Assembly (NCBI GenBank): GCA_002773755.1
Contig: PFAG01000009.1
Coordinates: 9,510 to 20,998 of the forward strand
Source: Candidatus Colwellbacteria bacterium CG10_big_fil_rev_8_21_14_0_10_41_28
Lineage (GTDB): Bacteria > Patescibacteriota > Minisyncoccia > UBA6257 > Colwellbacteraceae
Reading direction: 5' to 3'
Length of the DNA: 11,489 nt
Shown: one piece after another, positions 1 through 5,839 of the stretch
Position numbering within the stretch: the stretch's first letter is position 1
Layout: every line of letters begins with the position of its first letter
Program-made: the position numbers and the translations under genes
Notes under the pieces: model-generated
The model's input: the letters and a program-made list of their open reading frames with translations, nothing else
Databases searched by the model: none
What the model was told of the DNA's origin: nothing

Positions 1-718
1 AGCCGAGCTGATTCATCTCGGAAAGAACAAAGTTTTTTCTATTCCTTAAATCTTCTTTGTGTGTTCCCCATGGAGAGTAGTAGCTTGGTGCTTTTGGCAG
101 TGCGGCTAGGGTTGCAGCTTCGTTTATTGAAAGGTCTTGAGTGGTTTTACCAAAAAAACCTTTTGAAGCAGACTCTACGCCATAAATATTAGGACCATAG
201 GAGACCTGGTTTAGATACATGTCTAAAATCTGGTCTTTTGTATAGGCCTGTTCAAGTTTGATAGCTAGAGCCAGCTCCTTAATCTTTCTAATGATTGTTT
301 TCTCTGGGCTAAGAAAGGTGGTTTTAGCCAGCTGTTGTGTGATGGTTGATCCACCCTGATCAAATCGTCCTCTAATTATGTTTATAAAAAAAGCTCTAGA
401 TATTCCCCTAACATCAAATGCACCATGATCATAGAAGGAGCCATCCTCGATACTTATAGTTGCCCACCTAACAATATCTGGAATCTCGTCAGCCCCAATT
501 ATAGTCCTTCTCTCTTCTCCATAAATCTCATACAACAGAACCTCCTCTGTTCGGTCATATATTTTGGTGGACTCAGCTATGGCTAGCCCTGAGACTTCAC
601 CTGGTCCAGGAACACTTGTCGTAAAGAATAGGAACAAAAAATAAAGAAAACCAATTAGCCCAGTGGCCACACCAATCAAAAAAAGTATTTTTAAGTCCCG
701 TTTTATCGCTCCAGACAT
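1..718 (-). CDS. Class A penicillin-binding protein, N-terminal part (partial)
   Basis: This is the first 239 codons of a bifunctional peptidoglycan synthase (PBP1A type), cut by the left window edge. Family knowledge: the GT51 domain polymerises lipid II into glycan strands outside the membrane, and a C-terminal transpeptidase, expected beyond the edge, cross-links them. In the sequence, residues 11-32 are one hydrophobic membrane helix after a short basic cytoplasmic tail. 'TKIYDR' (51-56) is the usual lead-in. The GT51 motifs follow in order: EDGSFYDH (91-98, catalytic Glu91), GGSTITQQLAKT (122-133), KIKE (145-148, second Glu148) and ILDMYLNQVSYG (164-175). All key residues are present. 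The start is the ATG at 718; there is no Shine-Dalgarno sequence, and a TAAAAT -10-like hexamer at 735-730 is only suggestive. The terminator-like hairpin of the upstream small gene lies just before it. PBP1A, 1B and 1C subtypes cannot be told apart from this half. Confidence 0.93.
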   Translation of the reverse strand, partial: MSGAIKRDLKILFLIGVATGLIGFLYFLFLFFTTSVPGPGEVSGLAIAESTKIYDRTEEVLLYEIYGEERRTIIGADEIPDIVRWATISIEDGSFYDHGAFDVRGISRAFFINIIRGRFDQGGSTITQQLAKTTFLSPEKTIIRKIKELALAIKLEQAYTKDQILDMYLNQVSYGPNIYGVESASKGFFGKTTQDLSINEAATLAALPKAPSYYSPWGTHKEDLRNRKNFVLSEMNQLG

Positions 719-737
719 TATATAACTACATTTTATG

Positions 738-770
738 ACAAAGCCGCCTCTTTTTATAGGGCGGCTTTGT
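738..770 (-). terminator. Hairpin downstream of the small acidic gene, probable terminator
   Basis: An 11-bp perfect stem (738-748 with 760-770, G+C-rich core GCCGCC/GGCGGC) closes an 11-nt loop. It begins five bases after the minus-strand stop codon at 776 and lies ahead of the PBP gene. The T run is short on both strands (TTTGT is part of the stem on the minus strand), so termination may be partial. Confidence 0.6.
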
Positions 771-775
771 TGTGA

Positions 776-913
776 CTACATGTCCTCGTCTTCGTCGTCG
801 TCATCCTCTTCGACGTCGTCGTCTGTGTCGTCATCCTCTTCCTCTAAATCATCGTCTTCTTCATCGGTGTCCTCATCCTCAAGAAGAAGCTCTTTATCTT
901 CAAATTCTGTCAT
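776..913 (-). CDS. Small, extremely acidic hypothetical protein (45 aa)
   Basis: I recognise no family. Read on the minus strand from the ATG at 913 to a TAG at 778-776, it gives 45 residues beginning MTEFEDKELLLEDEDTDE. From residue 12 on it is almost only Asp and Glu with a few Thr, Leu and Val, and ends in Met. There is one Lys, no Arg, and no signal peptide or membrane segment, so it should be a soluble, disordered polyanion. Evidence that it is real: a consensus-like promoter upstream (981-1008), a hairpin right after the stop, and an uninterrupted frame that fills the gap between ruvC and the PBP gene. No Shine-Dalgarno sequence is seen; an AAAAGG lies about 20 nt upstream. The plus-strand serine-rich frame over the same bases is its mirror image. 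Possible roles (inference only): a nucleic-acid mimic, metal buffer, chaperone tail or RNA-polymerase delta-like tail. Confidence 0.65.
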   Translation of the reverse strand: MTEFEDKELLLEDEDTDEEDDDLEEEDDDTDDDVEEDDDDEDEDM

Positions 914-942
914 AAAAATATTTATTTCAAACGACCTTTTCA

Positions 943-967
943 CCTAACCCAAAAAGCATGGTTTAGG
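943..967 (-). other. Leader hairpin ahead of the small acidic gene
   Basis: CCTAAACC (minus strand) pairs with GGTTAGG across a loop of about ten bases, with one bulged base. It lies in the predicted 5' leader (about 60 nt) between the promoter at 981-1008 and the ATG at 913. It could also be a weak 3' hairpin for ruvC. Confidence 0.35.
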
Positions 968-980
968 CTAAGCAAGGACG

Positions 981-1008
981 AGTATATAAAAGAACACCAT
1001 TATGTCAA
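981..1008 (-). promoter_or_regulatory. Sigma70-type promoter for the small acidic gene
   Basis: On the minus strand a perfect -35 TTGACA (1008-1003) lies 16 bp from a -10 TATACT (986-981). The -35 overlaps the last codons and stop of ruvC. Predicted start is near 974, giving a leader of about 60 nt. It is among the best promoter matches in the window. Confidence 0.65.
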
Positions 1009-1491
1009 GGGTTTTTTGAAAGCTCTATTTAGGGGGTCAAAAGAGCCCCTTATGGCTATGGCTATGGCATCCCACTCATCATCCGGACCAGTTACCTCAA
1101 TATCCCCCAAAGTCATTACTACGGCCCTCTTTATGTCCTCTTTATTAGCAGCACCATTTCCACATATAGCAGCCTTAATGTCGCTCGGACTATACTCGAG
1201 TATGGGGATTCCTTCTTTGTGGCAACAATGAAGTATCACCCCTCTAGCTTCAGAGACAGACATTACGGTTTTTCTATTGTTACTAAAGAAAACCTCCTCT
1301 ATAGAGACAACATCCGGTTTGTGTTTTTTGATAACTCGCTCTATCCCCGAGGATATAACCGTTAACCGATCATATCTATCTGCTTTCTCATCTCCAATTA
1401 AGCCAGACTCTATTAGGCGCACACCCTTATTTTTTTCTATAACCCCATAGCCAACCCTCGTTGTGCCAGGATCTATTCCAAGAATAATCAT
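1000..1491 (-). CDS. ruvC: Crossover junction endodeoxyribonuclease RuvC
   Basis: RuvC is the Holliday-junction resolvase that cuts four-way DNA junctions symmetrically after RuvAB branch migration, in the cytoplasm. At 163 residues it has normal family length. MIILGIDPGTTRVGYG (1-16) carries the first catalytic Asp7; SIEEVFF (63-69) holds Glu66; CGNGAANKEDIKRAV (110-124) is the conserved DNA-contact region; and DDEWDAIAIAI (137-147) supplies the DxxD pair Asp138/Asp141. All four acidic residues are present, so the enzyme should be active. The ATG at 1491 overlaps the TGA of yebC (ATGA), indicating translational coupling in a yebC-ruvC operon. In many bacteria ruvA and ruvB follow directly; here ruvB is 2.4 kb away on the other strand and ruvA is not in the window. 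Confidence 0.95.
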   Translation of the reverse strand: MIILGIDPGTTRVGYGVIEKNKGVRLIESGLIGDEKADRYDRLTVISSGIERVIKKHKPDVVSIEEVFFSNNRKTVMSVSEARGVILHCCHKEGIPILEYSPSDIKAAICGNGAANKEDIKRAVVMTLGDIEVTGPDDEWDAIAIAIRGSFDPLNRAFKKPLT

Positions 1492-2018
1492 TCTATTTTC
1501 ATCTGGGTGTATATATTCCCCACATCATCGAGGTCTTCGAGACCCTCTATCAATGATTCAATTTTTCCCCTAGTTTCACCGGAAACATCCATTGGAAACT
1601 TTGGGAAGTACTCACCATCTCTAGGTTCAAAAGCCCACATCAGGCTTCCCGGGTCCCCAATCTTAGCATTGTGGTCCTTCAAAACCTTTCTAACCTCAGC
1701 AACAGTCCTGTTTGTGTTGTCCGTTGCTGCTTCAATAATCAAACCAACCCCATCTGGACCATAGGCTTCAAAAAGAACACCCTCGAGATCATCCGACTCA
1801 GCTGCCCTATTAACAGCCCTCTCTATGTTTAACAAAGGAAGGTTCTGTTTCTTGGCCCTATCAATAGCACTCCTTAGGGTCGGATTAAAGTCCGGATCAG
1901 AATTTTCTCTAGCCGCGATAGTTATCATGTTGGCTAGTTTAGAAAAAAGTTTTCCCCTATCTTGATCAGCCTTACCCTTCTTATGTTTTATTTTTTTCCA
2001 CTTACTGTGTCCTGACAT
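1488..2018 (-). CDS. yebC: Shortened YebC/PmpR/TACO1-family protein
   Basis: The 176-residue protein belongs to the YebC/TACO1 family, first described as transcription regulators and more recently linked to translation through difficult peptide stretches. The start was set at the ATG at 2018 because the family begins MSGHSKWxxIKHKK; an in-frame ATG at 2042 would add eight residues with no family counterpart. Domain I is intact (1-72, including KGKADQDRGKLFSKL). The EAYGPDGVGLIIEAATDN segment (84-101), GSLMWAFE (124-131) and the C-terminal EGLEDLDDVGNIYTQ (158-172) are all recognisable. About 60 residues usual between the last two are missing: the frame goes from FEPRDG straight to the segment that normally leads into the last helix (YFPKFPMDVSGE). 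The frame is open and the C-terminus canonical, so this looks like domain loss, not decay. Cotranscribed with ruvC, a classic neighbour. Confidence 0.9.
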   Translation of the reverse strand: MSGHSKWKKIKHKKGKADQDRGKLFSKLANMITIAARENSDPDFNPTLRSAIDRAKKQNLPLLNIERAVNRAAESDDLEGVLFEAYGPDGVGLIIEAATDNTNRTVAEVRKVLKDHNAKIGDPGSLMWAFEPRDGEYFPKFPMDVSGETRGKIESLIEGLEDLDDVGNIYTQMKIE

Positions 2019-2022
2019 TTCT

Positions 2023-2051
2023 TTGCAATTTAGTTTACCCAAATCTATTAT
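2023..2051 (+). promoter_or_regulatory. Promoter of pilB, near-leaderless
   Basis: TTGCAA (2023-2028) and TATTAT (2046-2051) are separated by 17 bp. The predicted transcription start (about 2058) falls two bases before the pilB ATG at 2060, so the mRNA would be effectively leaderless. An AAAAAAGG abuts the ATG, too close to act as a normal ribosome binding site. Confidence 0.5.
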
Positions 2052-2052
2052 A
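2047..2052 (-). promoter_or_regulatory. -10 element for yebC-ruvC, overlapping the pilB promoter
   Basis: On the minus strand a perfect TATAAT (2052-2047) points at yebC, with a weak TTGCTT -35 (2076-2071) 18 bp away inside pilB. Predicted start is about 2040, leaving roughly 22 nt before the MSGHSKW start. Its bases overlap the pilB -10 on the opposite strand. Confidence 0.5.
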
Positions 2053-2059
2053 AAAAAGG

Positions 2060-3742
2060 ATGGTCAAATTAAGCAAAACCCCCATAGACGATAAACTAGC
2101 AGATCTTAGAAAAGAAGCGGAGGAAAGAGACGCGGCTAGAATATCAGGAATGGAAAACATTCCTTATATAAACCTAAGAGAGACCCCCATAGAAACAGAG
2201 GCCCTAGAGCTTCTATCGGAAAAAATAGCTAAAGAAACAGCCATTCTTATTTTTAAAAAAGAAGGAGATGAGGCTCATGTTGCAACAAGAAGCTCGGCAA
2301 GCGAAGGATATGCAAAAGCAAAACTTCTTCTAGAAGAGAAGGGACTGGTGGTTGTCCCAAGGATTGCCTCCATAAGTTCAATAAGAGAAGCTCAAGAGAA
2401 ATACAAATCTATTAAAGAAGAAGAGATGGGTGGTGCCGCTAACAGAATTGAGATTAAGGAAAGTGAAATAAAAGAGAGAATTTCCCTAGAAGACGTTGAA
2501 AAGGAAATCGGTGAGATAAGAGAAGAGCTCGACACATCAAAGATATTAAAAACAATAACCAAAGGAGCTCTTTCTCTTAGGGCTTCAGACATTCACGTCG
2601 AAGCCAGGGCAAAAAACACAGAGATAAGATATAGGGTTGATGGGGCCCTTCACTCAGCCGGATCCATAAAAAGTGAAATTGGAGCTAGAATTTCATCTAG
2701 AATAAAACTCCTATCAAATCTAAAGCTAAACATAAAAGACGAAGCCCAAGACGGAAGGTTCACAATCTATAAAAACGAGAGACCAGTTGAGGTAAGGGCT
2801 TCTATCGTTCCATCAGAATATGGAGAGTCGCTAGTTCTAAGGGTTCTTGACCCAGAATTAGTGGGGCTAGGGATAACAGATCTTGGGATGGGCGAGCTTG
2901 ACGAAAAAACTGTTAGAAGAGTAATAAAAAATCCAAACGGCATGATCCTAACAACTGGACCAACGGGCTCTGGAAAAACAACTACTCTCTACGCATTTCT
3001 GAAAGAGAAGAATAAATCTCAAAATAAACTGATAACCATTGAGGATCCAATAGAATATCACCTGGAAGGTGTTGAGCAAACACAGGTTAGTGAAGAGGAC
3101 AACTACACTTTTGTCTCAGGGCTAAGGTCTATCCTTAGGCAAGATCCAGATGTAATCATGATTGGAGAAATTAGAGACGAGGAAACCGCCAAGACAGCAG
3201 TTGACGCATCTTTAACGGGCCACCTTGTTTTTTCAACCCTACACACCAACGATTCGATAGGGACCATACCAAGGTTAATAGATCTTGGTGTGGAGCCTTC
3301 TGTTTTGGGCTCTGCTCTTAATATAGTCATTAGCCAAAGGCTTGTTAGAAAACTTTGTCCCTCTTGTGCCAAAGAAAAAGAGCCAACACAAGAAATGAAA
3401 GAGAATATAGAGAACTTCCTGAGCTCCATGCCAGAAGATCGAAGAGTTAAATCTTGGAGCTTGCGAGAAAATGGGGACTGTAAAGAATGCTTAGGTGGCT
3501 TTAAGGGGCGAGTTGGCTTATTTGAATTGTTCGAGGTAGACGAGAGGATAGAGGAGATATTAAATGAGGTTGAAGAAGATAAAAATATAATCAACAAACT
3601 TAAAAAGATCACTCAAGAAAAAAGGATGATCTCACTCAAAGAAGACGGCATCTTGAAAGCATTGAATGGAGATACTACTCTAGAGGAAGTAGAGAGTATT
3701 GCTGGGCCGATCGACTGGACTGTATATAAAAATAGAGAGTAA
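2060..3742 (+). CDS. pilB: Type IV pilus assembly ATPase PilB (GspE/T2SSE family)
   Basis: This is the cytoplasmic hexameric ATPase that drives pilin extraction and pilus extension (or the related type II secretion motor). It is 560 residues, the usual PilB length. Residues about 30-115 form the N-terminal T2SSE_N/MshEN-like domain (PYINLRETPIETEALELL), then a charged linker. The ATPase core has ASDIHVEARAKNTEIRYRVDG (175-195), Walker A GPTGSGKTTT (300-309), Asp box TIEDPIEYH (326-334), Walker B DPDVIMIGEIRD (362-373) and His box TGHLVFSTLHTND (386-398). A zinc-binding CxxC pair, Cys433/Cys436 and Cys474/Cys477, is typical of PilB/GspE. Everything needed for activity is present. No pilC, pilT or pilin gene lies next to it; only a candidate RNA follows. 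PilB is favoured over GspE because candidate-phyla bacteria commonly carry type IV pili. Confidence 0.93.
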   Translation: MVKLSKTPIDDKLADLRKEAEERDAARISGMENIPYINLRETPIETEALELLSEKIAKETAILIFKKEGDEAHVATRSSASEGYAKAKLLLEEKGLVVVPRIASISSIREAQEKYKSIKEEEMGGAANRIEIKESEIKERISLEDVEKEIGEIREELDTSKILKTITKGALSLRASDIHVEARAKNTEIRYRVDGALHSAGSIKSEIGARISSRIKLLSNLKLNIKDEAQDGRFTIYKNERPVEVRASIVPSEYGESLVLRVLDPELVGLGITDLGMGELDEKTVRRVIKNPNGMILTTGPTGSGKTTTLYAFLKEKNKSQNKLITIEDPIEYHLEGVEQTQVSEEDNYTFVSGLRSILRQDPDVIMIGEIRDEETAKTAVDASLTGHLVFSTLHTNDSIGTIPRLIDLGVEPSVLGSALNIVISQRLVRKLCPSCAKEKEPTQEMKENIENFLSSMPEDRRVKSWSLRENGDCKECLGGFKGRVGLFELFEVDERIEEILNEVEEDKNIINKLKKITQEKRMISLKEDGILKALNGDTTLEEVESIAGPIDWTVYKNRE

Positions 3743-3743
3743 A

Positions 3744-3855
3744 GATCTGCGGGCAGGGTTGGGGTTCCTAAAAAGGATTAAAGGATCTCTCCGAGGAGTA
3801 ATCCAGCCGGAGCCAAATTATCCAAATGCTAAGAGAAATCCGATGCCCGCAGGTC
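3744..3855 (+). ncRNA. Candidate structured RNA of unknown family
   Basis: The 112 nt directly after the pilB stop are about 51% G+C by hand count, richer than the flanks, and fold into a nested rod. A 12-bp closing stem pairs 3744-3755 (core GCGGGCA) with 3844-3855 (TGCCCGC) with one G-U pair. Further stems are 3756-3760 with 3837-3841, 3763-3768 (GGTTCC) with 3809-3814 (GGAGCC), 3775-3780 (GGATTA) with 3799-3804 (TAATCC), and an apical hairpin in 3787-3798. GGAT (3783-3786) could form a pseudoknot with ATCC (3820-3823). There is no long open frame. A weak promoter inside the end of pilB (TTGCTG 3699-3704, 18 bp, TATATA 3723-3728) favours the plus strand, but the minus-strand 3' side is U-rich, so strand is uncertain. 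It does not match SRP RNA, 5S, tRNA, tmRNA, RNase P or riboswitch signatures I know. Confidence 0.55.
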
Positions 3856-3885
3856 CTTAATCTCTACTCCCATACTTTTAACACA

Positions 3886-3891
3886 TATAGA
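3886..3891 (+). promoter_or_regulatory. Possible -10 for the ruvB operon
   Basis: TATAGA lies 16 bases before the ruvB ATG, after the candidate RNA. No good -35 is seen at 16-18 bp. Predicted start near 3898. Transcription could also read through from pilB and the RNA. Confidence 0.3.
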
Positions 3892-3907
3892 ACGAAATGT
3901 CAACACC

Positions 3908-4918
3908 ATGACAGAAGATGAGAAAACAGATAACCCAATACCCGAAGATGATCAAGCCGTAGATGTTATTTTAAGACCTAAACAGTGGGATGATTATATT
4001 GGCCAAGAAAAGGTAAAGGAGAATCTAAGGATTATAATTGATGCCGCAAAAATGAGATCTAAACCAGTAGACCATATTCTTTTTTATGGTCAGGCTGGGT
4101 TGGGAAAGACTACTTTAGCAAAATTAATATCTAGAGAACTGGGAGCAAACATTAAGACAACATCAGGGCCAGCAATTGAGAAGGTTGGAGACCTTGCTGC
4201 CATCCTAAGCAACTTGGAGGAGGATGACATGCTCTTCATAGACGAGGCCCACAGATTAAACAAAATGATCGAAGAGGTTTTGTACCCTGCTATGGAGAGC
4301 AGAAAGTTAAACATTATCATTGGCAAAGGAACTGGGGCTAGAACCATATCTTTAGACCTTCCCCCTTTTAGTTTAGTCGCAGCGACAACTAGAGTTAATC
4401 TTCTTTCTGCTCCTCTTAGATCAAGATTTGGAGCAACCTTTAAGCTCGACTACTACAACGATGATGATATTGAGAAAATAATTAAGCGCTCTGCAAAGAT
4501 ATTAGACATAGAGATAGATGACGAGGGCGCCATGACTCTAGCCAAGGCTGCCAGATCAACCCCTAGGGTAGCCAACAGGCTTTTAAGAAGAACAAGGGAT
4601 TATATGGATGTTAAGGGATACACCAGGGTAGACAGAGAGCTCGCTCTTAAAATACTGGAATTTCTTGATATCGATGAGCTTGGGCTAGAAAGACACGATA
4701 AGAACTTCTTAAAAACAATAATAGAGAAGTTCTCAGGTGGTCCGGTTGGGGTTAATACAATTGCTGCGGCACTAAACGAAGACACCGCAACAATAGAAGA
4801 AGTCTATGAGCCATATCTAATGAAAATAGGTTTTCTTAGGAGAACATCTTCTGGGAGAATAGTTGAACCAGCTGCCTATAAACACTTGGGCCTTTCTTCC
4901 GAGCATAAACTTATCTAA
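3908..4918 (+). CDS. ruvB: Holliday junction branch migration DNA helicase RuvB
   Basis: RuvB is the hexameric AAA+ motor that, with RuvA, pumps DNA through a Holliday junction before RuvC cuts it. The 336 residues match family length. LRPKQWDDYIGQEKVKENL (22-40) is the classic N-terminal signature; Walker A is GQAGLGKTT (61-69, with QA replacing the usual PP); Walker B LFIDEAH (109-115); sensor 1 AATTR (158-162); the arginine-finger region APLRSRFG (168-175); sensor 2 STPRVANRLLRR (217-228). The winged-helix DNA-binding domain ends with PYLMKIGFLRRTSSGRIV (302-319). The ATG at 3908 has no Shine-Dalgarno sequence; a five-codon frame (3897-3911, MSTP) ends across it. The stop shares one base with the next gene (TAATG), so this is the head of a four-gene overlapping operon. 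Confidence 0.96.
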   Translation: MTEDEKTDNPIPEDDQAVDVILRPKQWDDYIGQEKVKENLRIIIDAAKMRSKPVDHILFYGQAGLGKTTLAKLISRELGANIKTTSGPAIEKVGDLAAILSNLEEDDMLFIDEAHRLNKMIEEVLYPAMESRKLNIIIGKGTGARTISLDLPPFSLVAATTRVNLLSAPLRSRFGATFKLDYYNDDDIEKIIKRSAKILDIEIDDEGAMTLAKAARSTPRVANRLLRRTRDYMDVKGYTRVDRELALKILEFLDIDELGLERHDKNFLKTIIEKFSGGPVGVNTIAAALNEDTATIEEVYEPYLMKIGFLRRTSSGRIVEPAAYKHLGLSSEHKLI

Positions 4919-5400
4919 TGGTCTATATAAAAGAGCTGCTCCCAAACCCAGAAGGCAAGGATGCAGGAGCCGAGTGGATAAGAATAGTTAACGATGGGCC
5001 CGAAGAAGTCTCGCTTAATGGTTGGAGTGTTTCTGACGCCTCAAACAACACATACAAGATTGGCCCAATATCCATAAAGCCAAACGAGGTTATTGAATTG
5101 GGAATAGATGTCACTAAAATCTCCCTAAATAATGGAGGAGATAAAATAACTCTTTATAACCAAACAGGCGAAGAGGTAGATACACTCGGATATACAGAAA
5201 CGGTCTTAGAAGGAGATATTGTTCTCTCTCCCAGGTTAATAGATTACGAAAGCGCTGGAGGTCTGTCTGCTAGCGTTATAGACTCGGGGTCACTGATTCC
5301 CCAAAACACCAACATGCTTTTGGTAGGCATATCCATAGGATTAACTTTCGCCGTCCTCTTTATATACTTAAGCAAACACCTAATGCATCCAGATGAGTAA
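4918..5400 (+). CDS. Lamin-tail-domain protein with a C-terminal membrane anchor
   Basis: Residues 1-95 match the lamin tail domain (LTD, an immunoglobulin-like beta fold): VYIKELLPNP, a following EWIRIVNDGPEEVSLNGWSVSD (19-40), then ISIKPNEVIEL and GGDKITLYNQTGEEVDTLGY (73-92). A linker (96-130) leads to one hydrophobic helix (about 132-152, MLLVGISIGLTFAVLFIYL) and a short KHLMHPDE tail. There is no N-terminal signal peptide, and none can be gained upstream because the ATG overlaps the ruvB stop by one base. As read, it would be a tail-anchored protein with the LTD in the cytoplasm, unusual because bacterial LTD proteins are mostly exported. It overlaps tsaE by 8 bases. Its function is unknown; placement between ruvB and tsaE suggests co-expression but not a specific role. 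Confidence 0.85.
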   Translation: MVYIKELLPNPEGKDAGAEWIRIVNDGPEEVSLNGWSVSDASNNTYKIGPISIKPNEVIELGIDVTKISLNNGGDKITLYNQTGEEVDTLGYTETVLEGDIVLSPRLIDYESAGGLSASVIDSGSLIPQNTNMLLVGISIGLTFAVLFIYLSKHLMHPDE

Positions 5401-5839
5401 GAAAACAATAAACATAAAATCTCTTAAAGAGACAAAGCAATTTGCAGAATCTTTTGCCAAAGAGATTCTAGATAAACCAAAATGCAGGTCTCTCGTGCTT
5501 GCTCTTGAGGGTGAGCTTGGGGCGGGAAAGACAACCTTTACCCAAGCCCTGGGGAAAGAATTCGGAATAAATAAATCTATCCTTAGCCCAACATTTGTTA
5601 TCTCAAAAAGATTTCCCCTAAAGAACAAACCATTCAAAAACTTGTACCACATAGATGTATATAGGGTCGGTTATGAGATAGGAGATATGGGGCTAAAGGA
5701 CTTTATGAGCGAACCAAACCTTTTAGTTATAGAGTGGGCTGATAAAATAAGAGATATCCTCCCCAAGGATACAGTTTGGATTAAATTTGAACATGGAAAA
5801 GAAGGAACAGAAAGGAAAATTACTATTAATAGACGCTAA
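5393..5839 (+). CDS. tsaE: tRNA threonylcarbamoyladenosine biosynthesis ATPase TsaE
   Basis: TsaE (YjeE) is the small cytoplasmic ATPase that works with TsaB and TsaD to add threonylcarbamoyl to A37 of ANN-decoding tRNAs. At 148 residues it is of normal size. Walker A is GELGAGKTT (40-48), followed by the family's SPTF (65-68), YHIDVYR (85-91) and IEWADK (113-118). All are intact. The ATG overlaps the lamin-tail gene by 8 bases (ATGAGTAA), a sign of coupled translation. TsaB, TsaC and TsaD are not in the window. The 3' end overlaps the exonuclease gene by 47 bases in another frame, longer than usual but consistent with the compaction of this operon. Confidence 0.93.
   Translation: MSKKTINIKSLKETKQFAESFAKEILDKPKCRSLVLALEGELGAGKTTFTQALGKEFGINKSILSPTFVISKRFPLKNKPFKNLYHIDVYRVGYEIGDMGLKDFMSEPNLLVIEWADKIRDILPKDTVWIKFEHGKEGTERKITINRR

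Noticed and set aside
735..947. Plus-strand serine-rich frame of 70 codons
   Set aside because: It is the mirror image of the Asp/Glu codons of the minus-strand acidic gene; the minus strand has the promoter, leader and 3' hairpin.
2016..2042. Longer YebC from the ATG at 2042
   Set aside because: The eight added residues have no family match; MSGHSKW is the standard N-terminus.
3744..3855. SRP RNA, 5S rRNA, tRNA, tmRNA or known riboswitch
   Set aside because: No GGAA-type tip with AGCAGCC (SRP), no CCGAAC/GAUGGUA pattern (5S), no T-arm GTTCGA (tRNA, tmRNA), and no riboswitch core I can recall. Left as unknown.
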